DNA of 64,000 nt from Tuctoria greenei (Eukaryota > Streptophyta > Magnoliopsida > Poales > Poaceae), in NCBI GenBank assembly GCA_036927565.1, contig JAYESD010000006.1, positions 100,475,353-100,539,352 of the forward strand. Reading direction: 5' to 3'. Position 1 is the first letter of the stretch, and each line of letters opens with the position of its first letter. Below are positions 9,679-20,233 of the stretch, in pieces. The notes beneath the pieces are model-generated. The model did not search any database. It worked only from the letters and a program-made list of their open reading frames with translations, and was not told where the DNA came from. The translations under genes and the position numbers were made by a program.

Positions 9679-12111
9679 TTGAACAATTTTACTTGGGTCC
9701 ACAGCAATGCCCTCAGCTGAAATGATGTGTCCCAAGAATGGCACTTGGCTGATCCAAAATTCACACTTGCTGAATTTTGTGTATAACTTGTGATCCCTCA
9801 ACCGTTGTAACACAATGTGCAAATGTTCATCATGCTCTTCCTCTGACTTGGAATAAACCAATATGTCATCAATGAAGCCCACGACAAACTTGTCCAATTC
9901 CGGCATGAATACCAAATTCATGAGATACATAAAGTGAACTGGAGCATTGGTGAGACCAAAAGACATGAAAAGATACTCGTAATTCTAAAAAAAAAGATAC
10001 TTGTATAATCCATATCGCGTCGAGAATGCCGTCTTCGGTATATCCCCCGGCCGGATTTTGATCTGATAATATCCGGACCGAAGATCAATCTTTGAGAACA
10101 CCCTCGCACCAACAAGTTGATCGAATAAAATGTCGATGCGGGGCAGCGGGTACTTGTTCTTTATAGTCACGGCGTTGAGCGGTCGATAATCCACGCATAA
10201 CCGCAATGTTTCATCCTTCTTCTTGACAAACAGTGTCGAGAAACCCCAAGGTGACGAGCTTGGGCGAATAAAACCCTTGTACAAAAGGTCCTTCAAATGC
10301 TCCTTTAATTTCGCTAGCTCATTAGGCGCCATTCGATACAGTCTTCGAGAGATTGGTGTGGTTCCCAGTACAAGTTCAATCTTGAACTCAACGTCACATT
10401 CGGGCAGCATGCCCGGTAAATCATCAGGAAACACATCAAGATACTCACGGAACACCAGAATATCTTCAAGTTTAGTTGCTTCCGTGTTATATGCAGCTGC
10501 ACTATCCTGCTCCAAACTGTGCAAAAACAGCTCGTGTTGTCCGTGCATCGGAGAGTCAATTTGGATAGTCCGGGTACCGATATTAAGAACGGCACCGTGA
10601 TGGTTCAACCATGACATTCCCAATATTACGTCGATCTTCTGTCCATCCAATATAATCAGCGACGTTGAATATATCTTGCCCCCCAAACATAAAGCTGCTC
10701 GGGGAACAATCTGACTAGCCGAGATACTTCCACTCGGTGAGCTTATAAGATAACTTTTCTTGGGAGTATTGGTGGATAATTGGTGCTGATCCACACATGA
10801 TTTACTGATAAAATTGTAGGTAGCACTGGAATCAAAGAGTATGAGGACAGGTATGTCTTTGATAGCAAACATGCCCGCTAACACTGGTGCTCCCTCTGGA
10901 ACACTCTTGATTGCTATGTGTTGAACACTTCCGGTTTGCCGTGCTGTCTTCTCTCGTTGAATACGGGGCTGAATACACCGTTGTACTGGTACTTGCCTGC
11001 TGATCAAGATCTTCTCTGGGCAATCCTTGGTATAGTGTCCAACACGGTCACATGTGGAACACCTATACTGATTCAACGTCCCACTGACTTGAGGCCTAAA
11101 TTGTCCTGCATCTCGCTGTGAGATAAATGCCCATGAAACAATTTGGGACGGTTCTTGCTGTTCATGTACTGCTGGTTGGAAATCTGATACTTCAAACGGC
11201 CGACTCCGATTCGAACTCGGTTGTGCAGCCGATTGCCATATCTCACCGGGCGGTGATCAGTACACCATACGGTATTTCTGAGGAACATTATGTGTGCTGT
11301 CCTGCACAGCAAGTCTCTTCTTTGACTCCTCCACGATCCGCTCACGTGTGGCATCCTCTTGTGTAATCGCAGCATTAAGCATAGCATTGAACGAGCCATG
11401 ATTGAACAACGCAAGCTTGTCTTTCAACATGGGGCTTAGACCCCGATAGAAATACTCTCGCTTCTGATCCTCCGTACTCTCATACTCCGACGCATATTGC
11501 GCTAGATTAACTAAAATTTTGGAGTATTCTTGAGCGCTCATTTCTCCTTGCTTCAAATAAAGAAATTCCTGAAGCTTCCTTCTCACAATGGCAGGAAGAA
11601 CATGATAGGCATGGAATGCCTTCCGGAACTCTGTCCAAGTGACTTGCTGTCCGGCGGCCAAGGAGGCGATGTGGTTCACCCACCAAGCACCAGACATGCC
11701 ATGTAGTTGTTGTGCCGTATATAAAACCTTCGTAGGGTCACTGCACTACAGCAGTCCGAACTTAGCTTCAATGGTGCGGAGCCAATGGACCGCATCTAGA
11801 GGTTCACCATCACCACTGGACACGGGGGGGGGGGGGGGGGGGGGGGGGTGCAGTCGCCAAGGATTCTTGATAGGTTGCTTGCTGAGGTTGACGATTGCCT
11901 TCGGCTTGACGTCCCCTTGATTGGAGGTAGTCTGCATGAGGGTTCGCAGCAGTTCGGTCCGCTCGTCGCGCGAACCCATCATGGCTGCGATATCATCTGC
12001 CAATGTAAGCGGAGATGGAGGTGGCTGTTGCGCCAGTTGTTCCGGCACTCGGGAGTTATACCTTCCCTGACTTGAACCACTGTCCTCGTAAGTTGTGCGA
12101 GTGCGCACCAT
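9679..12111 (-). pseudogene. Gag-protease-RT of element C, broken and truncated
   Basis: One reading frame from ATG 12111 with TAG at 11746-11748, TGA at 11257-11259 and TAG at 9985-9987, then cut by element A. The gag part has a poly-proline tract from the G25 run and a retrotrans_gag-like core (WTEFRKAFHAYHVLP). A zinc knuckle CSTCDRVGHYTKDCP follows. The protease motif reads LFDSSATYNFIS, with Ser in place of the Gly of D-S-G, so it is probably inactive. RT shows LCVDYRPLN, KIDLRSGYYQI and FIDDILVYS. The normal product would be a single Gag-Pol polyprotein. The upstream GTG-started extension to 12162 is less likely than the ATG at 12111. Confidence 0.85.
11824..11848 (+). repeat. Homopolymer of 25 G
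   Basis: An uninterrupted G run inside gag of element C; on the coding (minus) strand it encodes a run of prolines. Such runs change length easily and are prone to sequencing error, so the true length and the gag frame across it are uncertain. Confidence 0.95.
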
Positions 12112-13988
12112 TCTGCAGTTACAGTCATTAATGCAACATGAGACGTGATATTGCAAGATCACACTAGGATGAAAACAATAGTGTGTGTATTGATAACCAA
12201 ATTTGCATAATGGTCATATATTGATAAAGTATAAACTTTATACACAATAAATCATCCCTAGACCAATGTTACAATAGCGAGTTCCAAAATAGTGAACTCC
12301 ATGGATCGAAGTTCATTTCGACTTTTGTTGGTCATGACGGGACGTTATGCGCATTATCGTGCGAAAACACACTTTTATCTTTAATATGACACAAACATGG
12401 CCATAAAAGAAAAGAGGTTCGAGTGAGTCAAACCATCAATTCCACTGGTAAATAGTTGAGTATCGACATCTGGTCCATTACGACACTTCTTGAAGTGAAT
12501 TCGAGGACCAGATTCATAACAAGACCAAAATATCAAACCGATAAAGTTTCTGTTGAAACCTGACCAGTTTGTACTCAAACATAAATTTAACCCAGTAAAT
12601 GGCAGAACCAGATCTTTAGGTGAACTACAAAGTTGACGTATACTTCGAGGCCTTTCCAAAAAGTATTGGTTTGCCTTCAGATCGTTTCTGGTTGAGATGA
12701 TATGGTATTGTAAACCTGACAGTTTTTCTGGAAGATTTTGACAGCATCTCCATTGTTTATGCTGAATTGAGGCCACAATTTCCATATATAAAACAGCAGA
12801 ATTTACAAAAACCAAAAACTACAAATTTGTCATAAATATTACATGGATTCCAGAAATGTCTTGCAAGATCCGTTTCGAATTTTCTAGAGTGAGATATGGT
12901 CAGGAGTCCAGAAAGGGTTCCAGTTTCTGTCCAGTTTTGGCAGAGTTTGGAACTTTGAAATTTTGAACAGGTTAGATGGAAATTCAGTTCTGGAGTTGAA
13001 CATAACAGTTTTAAAGGACTTTCTACACTTTCCATCCATGTATGTTACACATTCATTGGAGGTTTCTACTGGGAGATATGTTTTCTCAAAGTCAGGTCTT
13101 TTTACGGTAGAAAACAGAACACTCTGTTTTTCAATTGGTGACCTCAAAACCTACTCCAAATTTGAAAACTGAGTTCAAACTCAGAGCTCGATAGATAATA
13201 TAAGTATTTTTACATCTTCTCAGTTCCATTTTACAGAACAGTGGATAATGCATCAATGGAGTATATGTCGGTACTACGTGCCTCTCAAAGCAAAAATTCT
13301 AAGCCGGTATTCCGGCATACGTCTCAATGGTGACCTTAATGACATTCACTCGCAAACGATTTCTAAACGCAATACGATCATGTGGTCAGTGTACCTGTCA
13401 CTGCACACAAAATACTGATCAATCATATGGTGTCGTATGACACAGCCCGCACGGGCGAACAGTTCACAATAATATATGTGAATGTAAAAGCATTTGTCCC
13501 ATATCATTCCATACGGGCCGCCCCGAGTTAAGCTACATCTCGAGGTACATGACCGGGTTGTCTACCACCCGACAGGGTCCCATGTCTTTGCATAGTGCTG
13601 CACCGGTAGGAGGCACATCGGGTTATGTCCCACCAGACGGGGGCTCCCACTAACTTTAAAGCACGTTAGAGTACCGTGTGTCATATGTTCTCAGAAACAT
13701 GGAAAGTTTCAGAGACTCATATTGAATCTTCCGTGCAAATCCATGGAAAGATTTCCATGCTACCTCTCGCATGGTGAGCTTACCGCAATTGATCCACTTG
13801 CGGTGGCGTACCTTACCTCTTACCTGACGTCGGAGCGTCGTTACAGAATATAATAACACATAAGTTAGTTTTGCCACCTTAATAACTTATGCTAATATAG
13901 TCCTTATGTGGGCCTAGTGTCGTATCCTCACTGTATCCTATGCTTTTCGTGTAATACGATCCTTTATAATCGTGCTATTCCCAATGCA
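12112..13988 (-). other. Long leader of element C between primer site and gag
   Basis: About 1.9 kb with only short, unconvincing open frames. The part near gag is AT-rich; the part near the primer site (13440-13640) is more GC-rich with short repeats of 'cggg'. No insertion with LTR-like ends or target duplication was seen in it, so I treat it as untranslated leader. Confidence 0.55.
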
Positions 13989-14000
13989 GCTGTGATACCA
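13989..14000 (-). other. Primer binding site of element C
   Basis: On the minus strand TGGTATCACAGC, one mismatch from the initiator tRNA-Met site TGGTATCAGAGC. It directly abuts the LTR end at 14001. Confidence 0.8.
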
Positions 14001-14086
14001 TGTCTGTGGGGACCGGAGTCCACACTTTCCAGGAATCGCATTGGGTGGTGCTGTGCGATGCGACACCCAACAGCACACATGTAATG
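14001..14086 (-). repeat. Element C LTR, 3'-most 86 bp, before the B insertion
   Basis: It starts TGTCTGTGGGGACC on the plus strand next to the primer site. Its counterpart in the solo LTR D (41990-42046) has the same motifs (gtgctgttaggtg / atcgcacgacacc, ending in ATCCCCACA). The last five bases, TAATG, are duplicated after element B. Confidence 0.85.
14082..14086. repeat. Target-site duplication TAATG, left of element B
   Basis: An identical TAATG is at 26645-26649, exactly flanking the two LTRs of element B. This fixes the ends of B and shows it inserted into the C LTR. Confidence 0.95.
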
Positions 14087-14336
14087 TGTCGGTGGTTTGG
14101 AACCGGCAGATCTCCCTACACTACTAAAGTGATAGGGGAGTTTGATGTTCGGTGTGGGCACGCGGAGATTCAAGAAGGTGAGTAGGAATTGACACAGGAG
14201 ACACGAGAGTTTACGTGGTTCGGGCCGCCTGAGCGTAATACCCTACTCCACGGATGTGTTGGTGTTGAATTAGCTGTATGAGCTTGTGTTGAGCGTCAAT
14301 AGCATGTTTGTCTGTCCGAACGTGTCGTCGGCCTGT

Positions 14337-14345
14337 CCTTTTATA
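14337..14345 (-). promoter_or_regulatory. TATA box of the B 3' LTR
   Basis: TATAAAAGG on the minus strand, about 590 bases from the LTR start, identical in the other B LTR (26048-26056). Confidence 0.75.
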
Positions 14346-14653
14346 GTACAAGGGCAAGCCGTTACAAGTTAGCCTGGCCCGACATGTGGCCCCGGCGGTT
14401 ACTAGTATTGACACTTATTTTACACATTTAATTGCTCTTAATGACCCTGTAACGGGCTTTGACATCATCGTTACTGGTGTTAAGATCATCCATTTAAGTG
14501 TCATTGATATGGCATTAATGACACTTAATCGGGTCTTGAAGTCCTTGATTCCCCTTTGAAGATCCGGAGCCGTTGCGGGGGTCTTCTGGAGGTTAAGGGC
14601 TGAAGATCCGACGATTGGACATGTGGCAGCCCCGGAGCATACTGTGGGAAACG

Positions 14654-14686
14654 GGTAGCTCCGGAGCTACCTGACACGTGTCAGGT
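14654..14686. promoter_or_regulatory. Overlapping palindromes with a G-box core in B U3
   Basis: GGTAGCTCCGGAGCTACC (14654-14671) and ACCTGACACGTGTCAGGT (14669-14686) are each perfect palindromes and share three bases. The second centres on CACGTG, the G-box/ABRE core bound by plant bZIP and bHLH factors. They lie about 310 bases upstream of the TATA box. Both are kept in the 5' LTR (26363-26397). Confidence 0.7.
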
Positions 14687-14933
14687 CCGGAGCTTCTCTC
14701 GGTCTAGGGTTAAGTTCGGAGGTGCCATTTCGGTACGTGGCCCGGAGCTTCCCCCTTGTGGGCGGTAGCTCCGGTTTGGTAGTACACGTGGCGACCCTGG
14801 GATTAACCATGTTGGAGAAGCGGGTCCGGTTATGTCTGACATGTGGGCCTTCGAGGGTCTTCAAATCAATTATATGACTTTCCTTTGAGATCTTTGTAAC
14901 CTCAAGGGGTGTACAGTTTCTAGGGTACCGACA

Positions 14934-15468
14934 GTCGCCCCCTGGACCTACCTCCGGGGAAGATCACTGGGGTGAAGTCATTCCGCCGGAGGTGGGTCCA
15001 TCCTTGCGACTTTTGAACTGAGTTTTTAAGGGTCTTTGAAGGCGCCGTTGGCAAGGACTTGGAATTAAATCCTCGCCGCGTGGCGTATCCCACGTGCGGC
15101 AGATGAGATCTTTGGCGTGCGGATCTTACGCAATTGAAGGTTGCCGGTTCCCGATACGAAAACCGTATCGGTTCCGCGCGCCTTGTCAGGCCGCCGCCTT
15201 TGGGCTTCCCGCCTCTTGATGGCAACCGTTCACCTGGGTAAGAACCTCGACTTGATCGTCGGGGTGGTCCCGGGCCCGCTTGTCATCGGCTTTGTGGAAT
15301 TTTTGGGTGGTACCTTCGACTTACTTGCGATTTCCATCCAAGCGTTGCGAGGGCTTACTTAAGAAGGAAAGTGCGCACCGTCGGGAGTTCTTTACGCCTC
15401 TCATCTGTTCTTGCAATCAAACTCCCAACTTGTGCTTCGCTTTCCTTCTCTTGCCTAGCTGTGCCGCG
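14934..15468. other. Polypurine tract and 5' flank of the antisense gene in B
   Basis: On the minus strand the sequence next to the 3' LTR is purine-rich (AGGTCCAGGGGGCGAC, 14934-14949), the expected plus-strand primer. The rest up to the antisense ATG at 15469 should hold the promoter and leader of the antisense gene; no clear TATA box was recognised. Short open frames here are not supported. Confidence 0.6.
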
Positions 15469-18400
15469 ATGGAGTTGGGTCTCCGCGAGAGTTGCTTGAA
15501 GATCGACGGCGACCTGAAGAAGGTCCGAGCCCTCATGGGGTGGTCCTCGGACTTCTTCAACCGCTCGGTCCGCGCCGGTGGAGAGCTCCCATTCGAGAAG
15601 GAGCACGCCGGTGAAATGATGTACTTTTCCTCATACGCCATGGTGGGGTTGATCCCACCTTTTTCTTCCTTTTCCTGATGCTGCTAGATTTCTATGGTCT
15701 GCAGTTATACCACCTTGGCCCTCACTCCATTCTCCTCGTGTATATCTTCGTCCACTTCTGTGAGATGTGGGTGGGCATCCCCCCCCTGCATTGAACTCTT
15801 CCGAACCTTCTTCACCGTCCACACCACAGGCCGGAGCAATGAGTACCTTGGCTTCTACTACTTCGTGAAGCGCAAGAAGTGCCCATTCAAGTACCTCCGG
15901 TCGTTCCCCTCTGGGAAGTGGGATGACTGGAAGAAGGACTGGATAGTCATCCGGGTGGAGGAGCACGAGAAGCTGGAGCTGCCCGAAGGCCTCCCCAACA
16001 TTGACACAACGATCTGGAGTGAAGCTCCGGTGCTGGCGGATGCCTGCGACCCTGTTCTGACCAGGATTCGCCATTGCGTGGAGGGGGGATTAACCCCTCA
16101 AGCGGTGTTTTGTAACTTCCTGGTCAATAGGTGGGCACCGCTGAAGAAGAGGGAGAAACTCGCTTGGGCCCTCAACAGCGTGATGGACGACGACCGGGTC
16201 GAGACCAGGTTGAAGTCCAACATGGTGGGGAAAACCTTGGAGTTCCACCTCAAGAAGTTTCAGCACGGCATCGACGTCGAAGGCGATGACTTGACTCCGC
16301 CATCAGCTTTTCTTCCTCTGAACGTGGAAGTGGAGTTCAGCAGGGAGCTCCGACGGAAGATGCCCATGCTTGACGACCTTGGTGTCGTCGAGAGAAGACC
16401 AACCTCCGGGGTAGCGATCCCCGGAGTACCAAAGGATGGCTCCGGCTCTGCTCCTAAGCCGAGGGGAGAAGTCGTCGGCAAGGGCAAGGAGCTGGCGGAT
16501 GAACCAGTGAGCCAGAAGAGGAAGTTGCAATACGCCGACGGAAGGTCCGTCGGGCCCGCTACTTCTGCGTCGGCTCCTTCTCCCCGAAGGGGAAGGTCCT
16601 CTGCAGCTGCGGCGACTGTTCCCGTAGTGGGGTCATCCCGAAACGCGACTGTTCCCGCGGTGGGGTCCTCTCGGAGCACGGCTGTTCCCGCAGTGGGGTC
16701 CTCCCGGGGTGTTAGCTCCCGGCGTGCAACTCCAGCTCCTGGGCTCGTGGAGGCCTCCAGGTCCGGGGGTTCTTCCCGATCGAGAGGAGCCTCAACCCGG
16801 GAGACACCCGTGGCCGCGACGAGTTCCGGGGGGTCTTCCGGAGCTTCTACGCCGGCTATGGCTAGCCCAGAACGCCCGGGAAAAAGGTTCCGCGCAAGCT
16901 GGTGCGGAAGCCTCCCAAGGTAATTTTTGATTTCTACCTTGGATAGTTGTTTTAATTGTAGCAACTATTTTTTAATTTTCTTCGTTCATCATCTGCAGCG
17001 TCTCCAAGAAGGGGAGTAAGGCTCCACCCTCGGCCACAGTGGTTGAAGCCGTGAGAGCGGGAGCTTCTGCTCCTGTCCCAGTGCCGCCCCAAGTGGTGGC
17101 CGAAGCTGCGACAGCTCCGGCGCCGGCTGTCGTGGTCATGGACCTCGACTCATCCCCAGAAGTTCCCGTGGTAGCGCCGGACCACGGGAGTGAAGATGCG
17201 CCAGCGGCACCTGTCCCGGAGGTTGAAGCTCCGGGTTCTGGTGCTGCGATGATGGAAGCTCCGGCTATTGAGCCGGAGGAAGCAGTAATCCCGGCCTCTG
17301 AGCCGGAAATTGTCGAAGCCCCGGCGGTTGAGCCGGAGGTGATTGAAGCTCCGGCGTGCACGTCGGAAACTAAGGTAGTTTCGGCAGTTGGGCCGGCTAC
17401 CTCCGAAGCACCGGCCGCTGAGCCGGTCATTGTTGGAGCTCCGGCCACAGGGCCAGTCGATGTTGAAGATCTTCCAGCTCCTGAGCCGGTTGTTGAAGAG
17501 GTGACGGAGCTTGAGCCCTCATCGGAAGAGGTGCCCAGACCGGAGCCAGTAGCGTCTCCTGCCCCGGAAGCGACGACGTCGGAGGTACCTGCGGCCGAGC
17601 CGGAGTGCCCATGCGAAGTCGCTGCCCCCCTGCCTGAGGGGGTGGACGAAGACCTGGCGGCAGGGTATTCCTCGATGGCGACTGAGGCCATCCCGGAGGA
17701 CGGACCTAGTGCCATGGAGACTCAGGGGACCACTCTTGTGGAGTGGGACCCAATTTTTGTATCTGAAGACCCGCTGGAACCAGCGGAGGAGACCCCAGCA
17801 GGTCTGGAACCCATCCCGTTGTCGCTGTCTATTGACAACGCATGTTCCAGCCTGCGTCAAGTCCAACTGGCCTTCTTCCACGACAGCAAGGCTCTTGAAG
17901 AGGAGCGCCAAACCCTTAGGCGGTGGCGTAACCGGCTCTACTTCGAGACCAAGCTGGCGCAGTCGAGGCTAGCGGATGACAAAGAATGGATCAAGCGGGA
18001 GAAGATCCGCCTGGAGTACTCGGGCAAGTTGCTGGATGACAGGGAGAGTATGACTCGTGCCCTCGACGCTCAATCACGGGAGATCTACGATCAGGCCAAA
18101 GCAGCCAATAATGCGGCGGATGCACGCCACGAATAGCTTGAGGCCATTAACACTGCACTCATCAAGCGCCGAGAGGCACTTGAAGAGAGGGAGAAACGGC
18201 TTGAAGATGAAGAGCAAAAACTCCTAGAGTTGCGGTATGACATCCTAAGGAGGGAGGAGGAGCTCACCGAGAAGGTGGCTCTGGCTGACAAGGGCCTCGA
18301 GGAGCGTGCCAAGAAATTGGAAGAGCGCTGCCATGAGGAAGAGGAGAAGGCCTGGGTGCGAGGGCAGGAACTCTACGAACAAGAGTGTGCCCTTACTACC

Positions 18401-18970
18401 AGAGAGAAGAAAGTGAGGGGTAGAGAGAAGGACTTAGTCGACCGCCGGAACAAGATCCACCTCCGGGAGGAGGAGCTCGAAAAATTCGAAAAGCGGGTTG
18501 CTGAGAAGATTCAGCAGAACGCTAAAGAAGTTGAGCGCCTTGCCCGCGAGAATTCTGAACTGGTGGCGGCCAGAAGATCCCTGGAAGAGATGAAGGGCTT
18601 AAGGGCTGAGGACTCCCTACAGATTTGGGAGTTCTTAAGCAAGGCCAACGATGCACTGACACCGATGGGTTTCAGCCCCGTGCGCCCGGATGATCCGGAG
18701 TCAGAGCCGGACCTAGCACTGCAGGCGTTGAGCGCAGCAGGTAGCAAGCTCTCCAAGGTGGGCGATGTCATCGCGGACCAACTGAAGGTTGAGGGGCAAT
18801 CCCTGGCGAAGAACGTCGCAGAGTATGTGCTGACGTGCTACACCAGTCGGAACTCCCAATTTTCTCTGGACCCGGTGCTTGAAGGCCCCGTCGAAGGAGA
18901 AGGCGAAGCTACCCGAGCCAGCGTATCGGAGGTTGCCCAGAAGGTCGCCCAATTCTTCCATAGGGTCTAG
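15469..18970 (+). pseudogene. Antisense Tat gene of element B ('putative gypsy type transposon' family), two exons
   Basis: Exon 1 runs 15469-16919, intron 16920-16998, exon 2 16999-18970. Exon 1 starts MELGLRESCLKIDGDLKK. It carries the conserved block LYHLGPHSILLVYIFVHF ... GIPPCIELFRTFF and LGFYYFVKRK, which I recognise as the plant 'Putative gypsy type transposon' domain (Pfam PF04195). A Ser/Ala/Gly/Pro-rich linker follows. Exon 2 has the Ala/Pro/Glu repeats and a long coiled coil as in element A. Breaks: an indel near 15665-15675 and a compensating one in the C8 run at 15779-15786, leaving ~110 bases read in another frame between them, and a TAG at 18134-18136 where A has CAA. Role unknown; the gene is transcribed, if at all, against the element. 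Confidence 0.8.
16920..16998 (+). other. Predicted 79 bp intron of the antisense gene in B
   Basis: The donor CAAG/GTAATTTTT and acceptor CATCTGCAG/CG follow the GT-AG rule and the intron is T-rich. Removing it joins the two open frames in phase (two bases of a codon from exon 1, one from exon 2), while reading through meets TAA at once. Confidence 0.75.
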
Positions 18971-20233
18971 GACCATCTCTATAGTTCTCACTTGTATTTT
19001 CTCTTCTTCTTCCTCAATTTTGTAATCCCTTGTCTCCAGATGTAATCCCTTGTCTCCAGATAAATGAAATCCCCAAATTTTTGTGAATTTCACTTTTTGT
19101 CTTCAACACTTTTATCTTCACTTGGCCCCCTGGTAGATGTACACAATTTGATTGTGAACATGTACCAAGAGGATATTGTGTTTTGTTGAAGACTCTTTTG
19201 CTCCGAACTTGTAGAATTTAGGTTCGAAGTCTTCGATAGTGAAGGCCCCCTGAGGTTGTCGGAGCTTAGAAGCTACGGCATTGTCTATCGCTGGAGCTTA
19301 GTAGCTCCGGCAATAGTCTCTATCAACGCGTAGAGCATCGATAGTTATTCCTCTGGGGTGTCGGAGCTTAGTAGCTCCGGCAGTGACCTTTGCCAACACT
19401 CAGTTTGTTGGCAGCAGACTCCATTTACGGGGTCTTCTCACCATCTTTTATTCAGCGTTGACGGCTGGCCCCCCTAGGGGAGTCGGAGCTTAGTTAGCTC
19501 CGGCTTTTCTCCATCAACGTAGATTTTATTTTTCCTGCACACTTAAGCCAAGAAAAATAGTAAAATTCGTTTCTTGTCTATAATTTCGTCGCGGCTTACG
19601 ATTCTTAAGAAGACTTTAAGTTAAACACGATTTTAAATACAACCGAATGTGTTGTCTTTTCTTCTAGATCCAACTGTCCATGGACCCGCCTTACTTCGGC
19701 CTGCCGGGGTGTAGGTAGAGTGGCGTACTTAGGGTGCTTGACCAGGCTAAGTCGATAGCACACTCCAGCCCTAGATTGGCTTGGCGGCTTTCAGGCGAGT
19801 TGGCCATGAACAATATTTGAATCCAAAAGAATTGACAATACAACTCGAATCGTATATAAACCGGTCGAACTAAAATTTCTTAAGAATTGCACGTCTTTGT
19901 TATAGACAAGAAAGAGAAAAATAAAAATGTTGAGCCTGTACAAAGTAAATGCACGTGGAGTCTATTTCACATGAAAATGTCTTTCATTATAGGTCCGGGG
20001 TACAGGGGAAACAAGTACACTCTTAGGGTACGGAATCAGGTTAAGCGTGTTTCATTTCTCGTTTGACCTAGGGTAGTTAGCCACACTTTTAGTCCTGAGA
20101 CTATGACAAGCGTTGCATGAGCTTTGCGGATCTTTCGGGAAAGGTCCGGCTGCTCTCCTGGAGGAACTACCCGACTCTGTACAATGACTCTATAACATAC
20201 ACCTCAAGTTACTCAAGACTCACCTCCGTGGTA
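18971..20233. other. Spacer between antisense gene and pol of element B
   Basis: Colinear with the A spacer (1584-2847). No coding frame. It holds the four inverted repeats around CGGAGCTTAGTAGCTCCG (about 19260-19277, 19292-19309, 19362-19379, 19483-19503), the first with one mismatch, and the two convergent 3' ends. Confidence 0.7.

Larger units (their letters stand above)
9679..14086 (-). mobile_element. Element C: Ty3/Gypsy (Del/Tekay-like), 5' part up to the B insertion
   Basis: Minus-strand order: part of the long 5' LTR (14001-14086), primer site, a ~1.9 kb leader, gag, protease and the first part of reverse transcriptase, which is cut by element A at 9678. The rest of pol lies left of the window. 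The LTR continues after element B at 26650-30771. A single gag-pol frame, tRNA-Met-like primer site and very long LTR fit the Del/Tekay chromoviruses; a chromodomain cannot be seen because the 3' part of pol is missing. Confidence 0.85.
14087..14933 (-). repeat. 3' LTR of element B (847 bp)
   Basis: It runs from TGTCGGTGGTTTGG to GGGTACCGACA on the plus strand. TATA box at 14337-14345 (minus). U3 contains two overlapping perfect 18 bp palindromes at 14654-14671 and 14669-14686. Confidence 0.95.

Noticed and set aside
12364..13200. Possible independent insertion in the C leader
   Set aside because: No terminal repeats, coding frame or target duplication could be found at its edges.
15141..15362. 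Small frame upstream of the antisense gene in B
   Set aside because: No likeness to a known domain and likely part of the leader; the ATG at 15469 begins the conserved protein.
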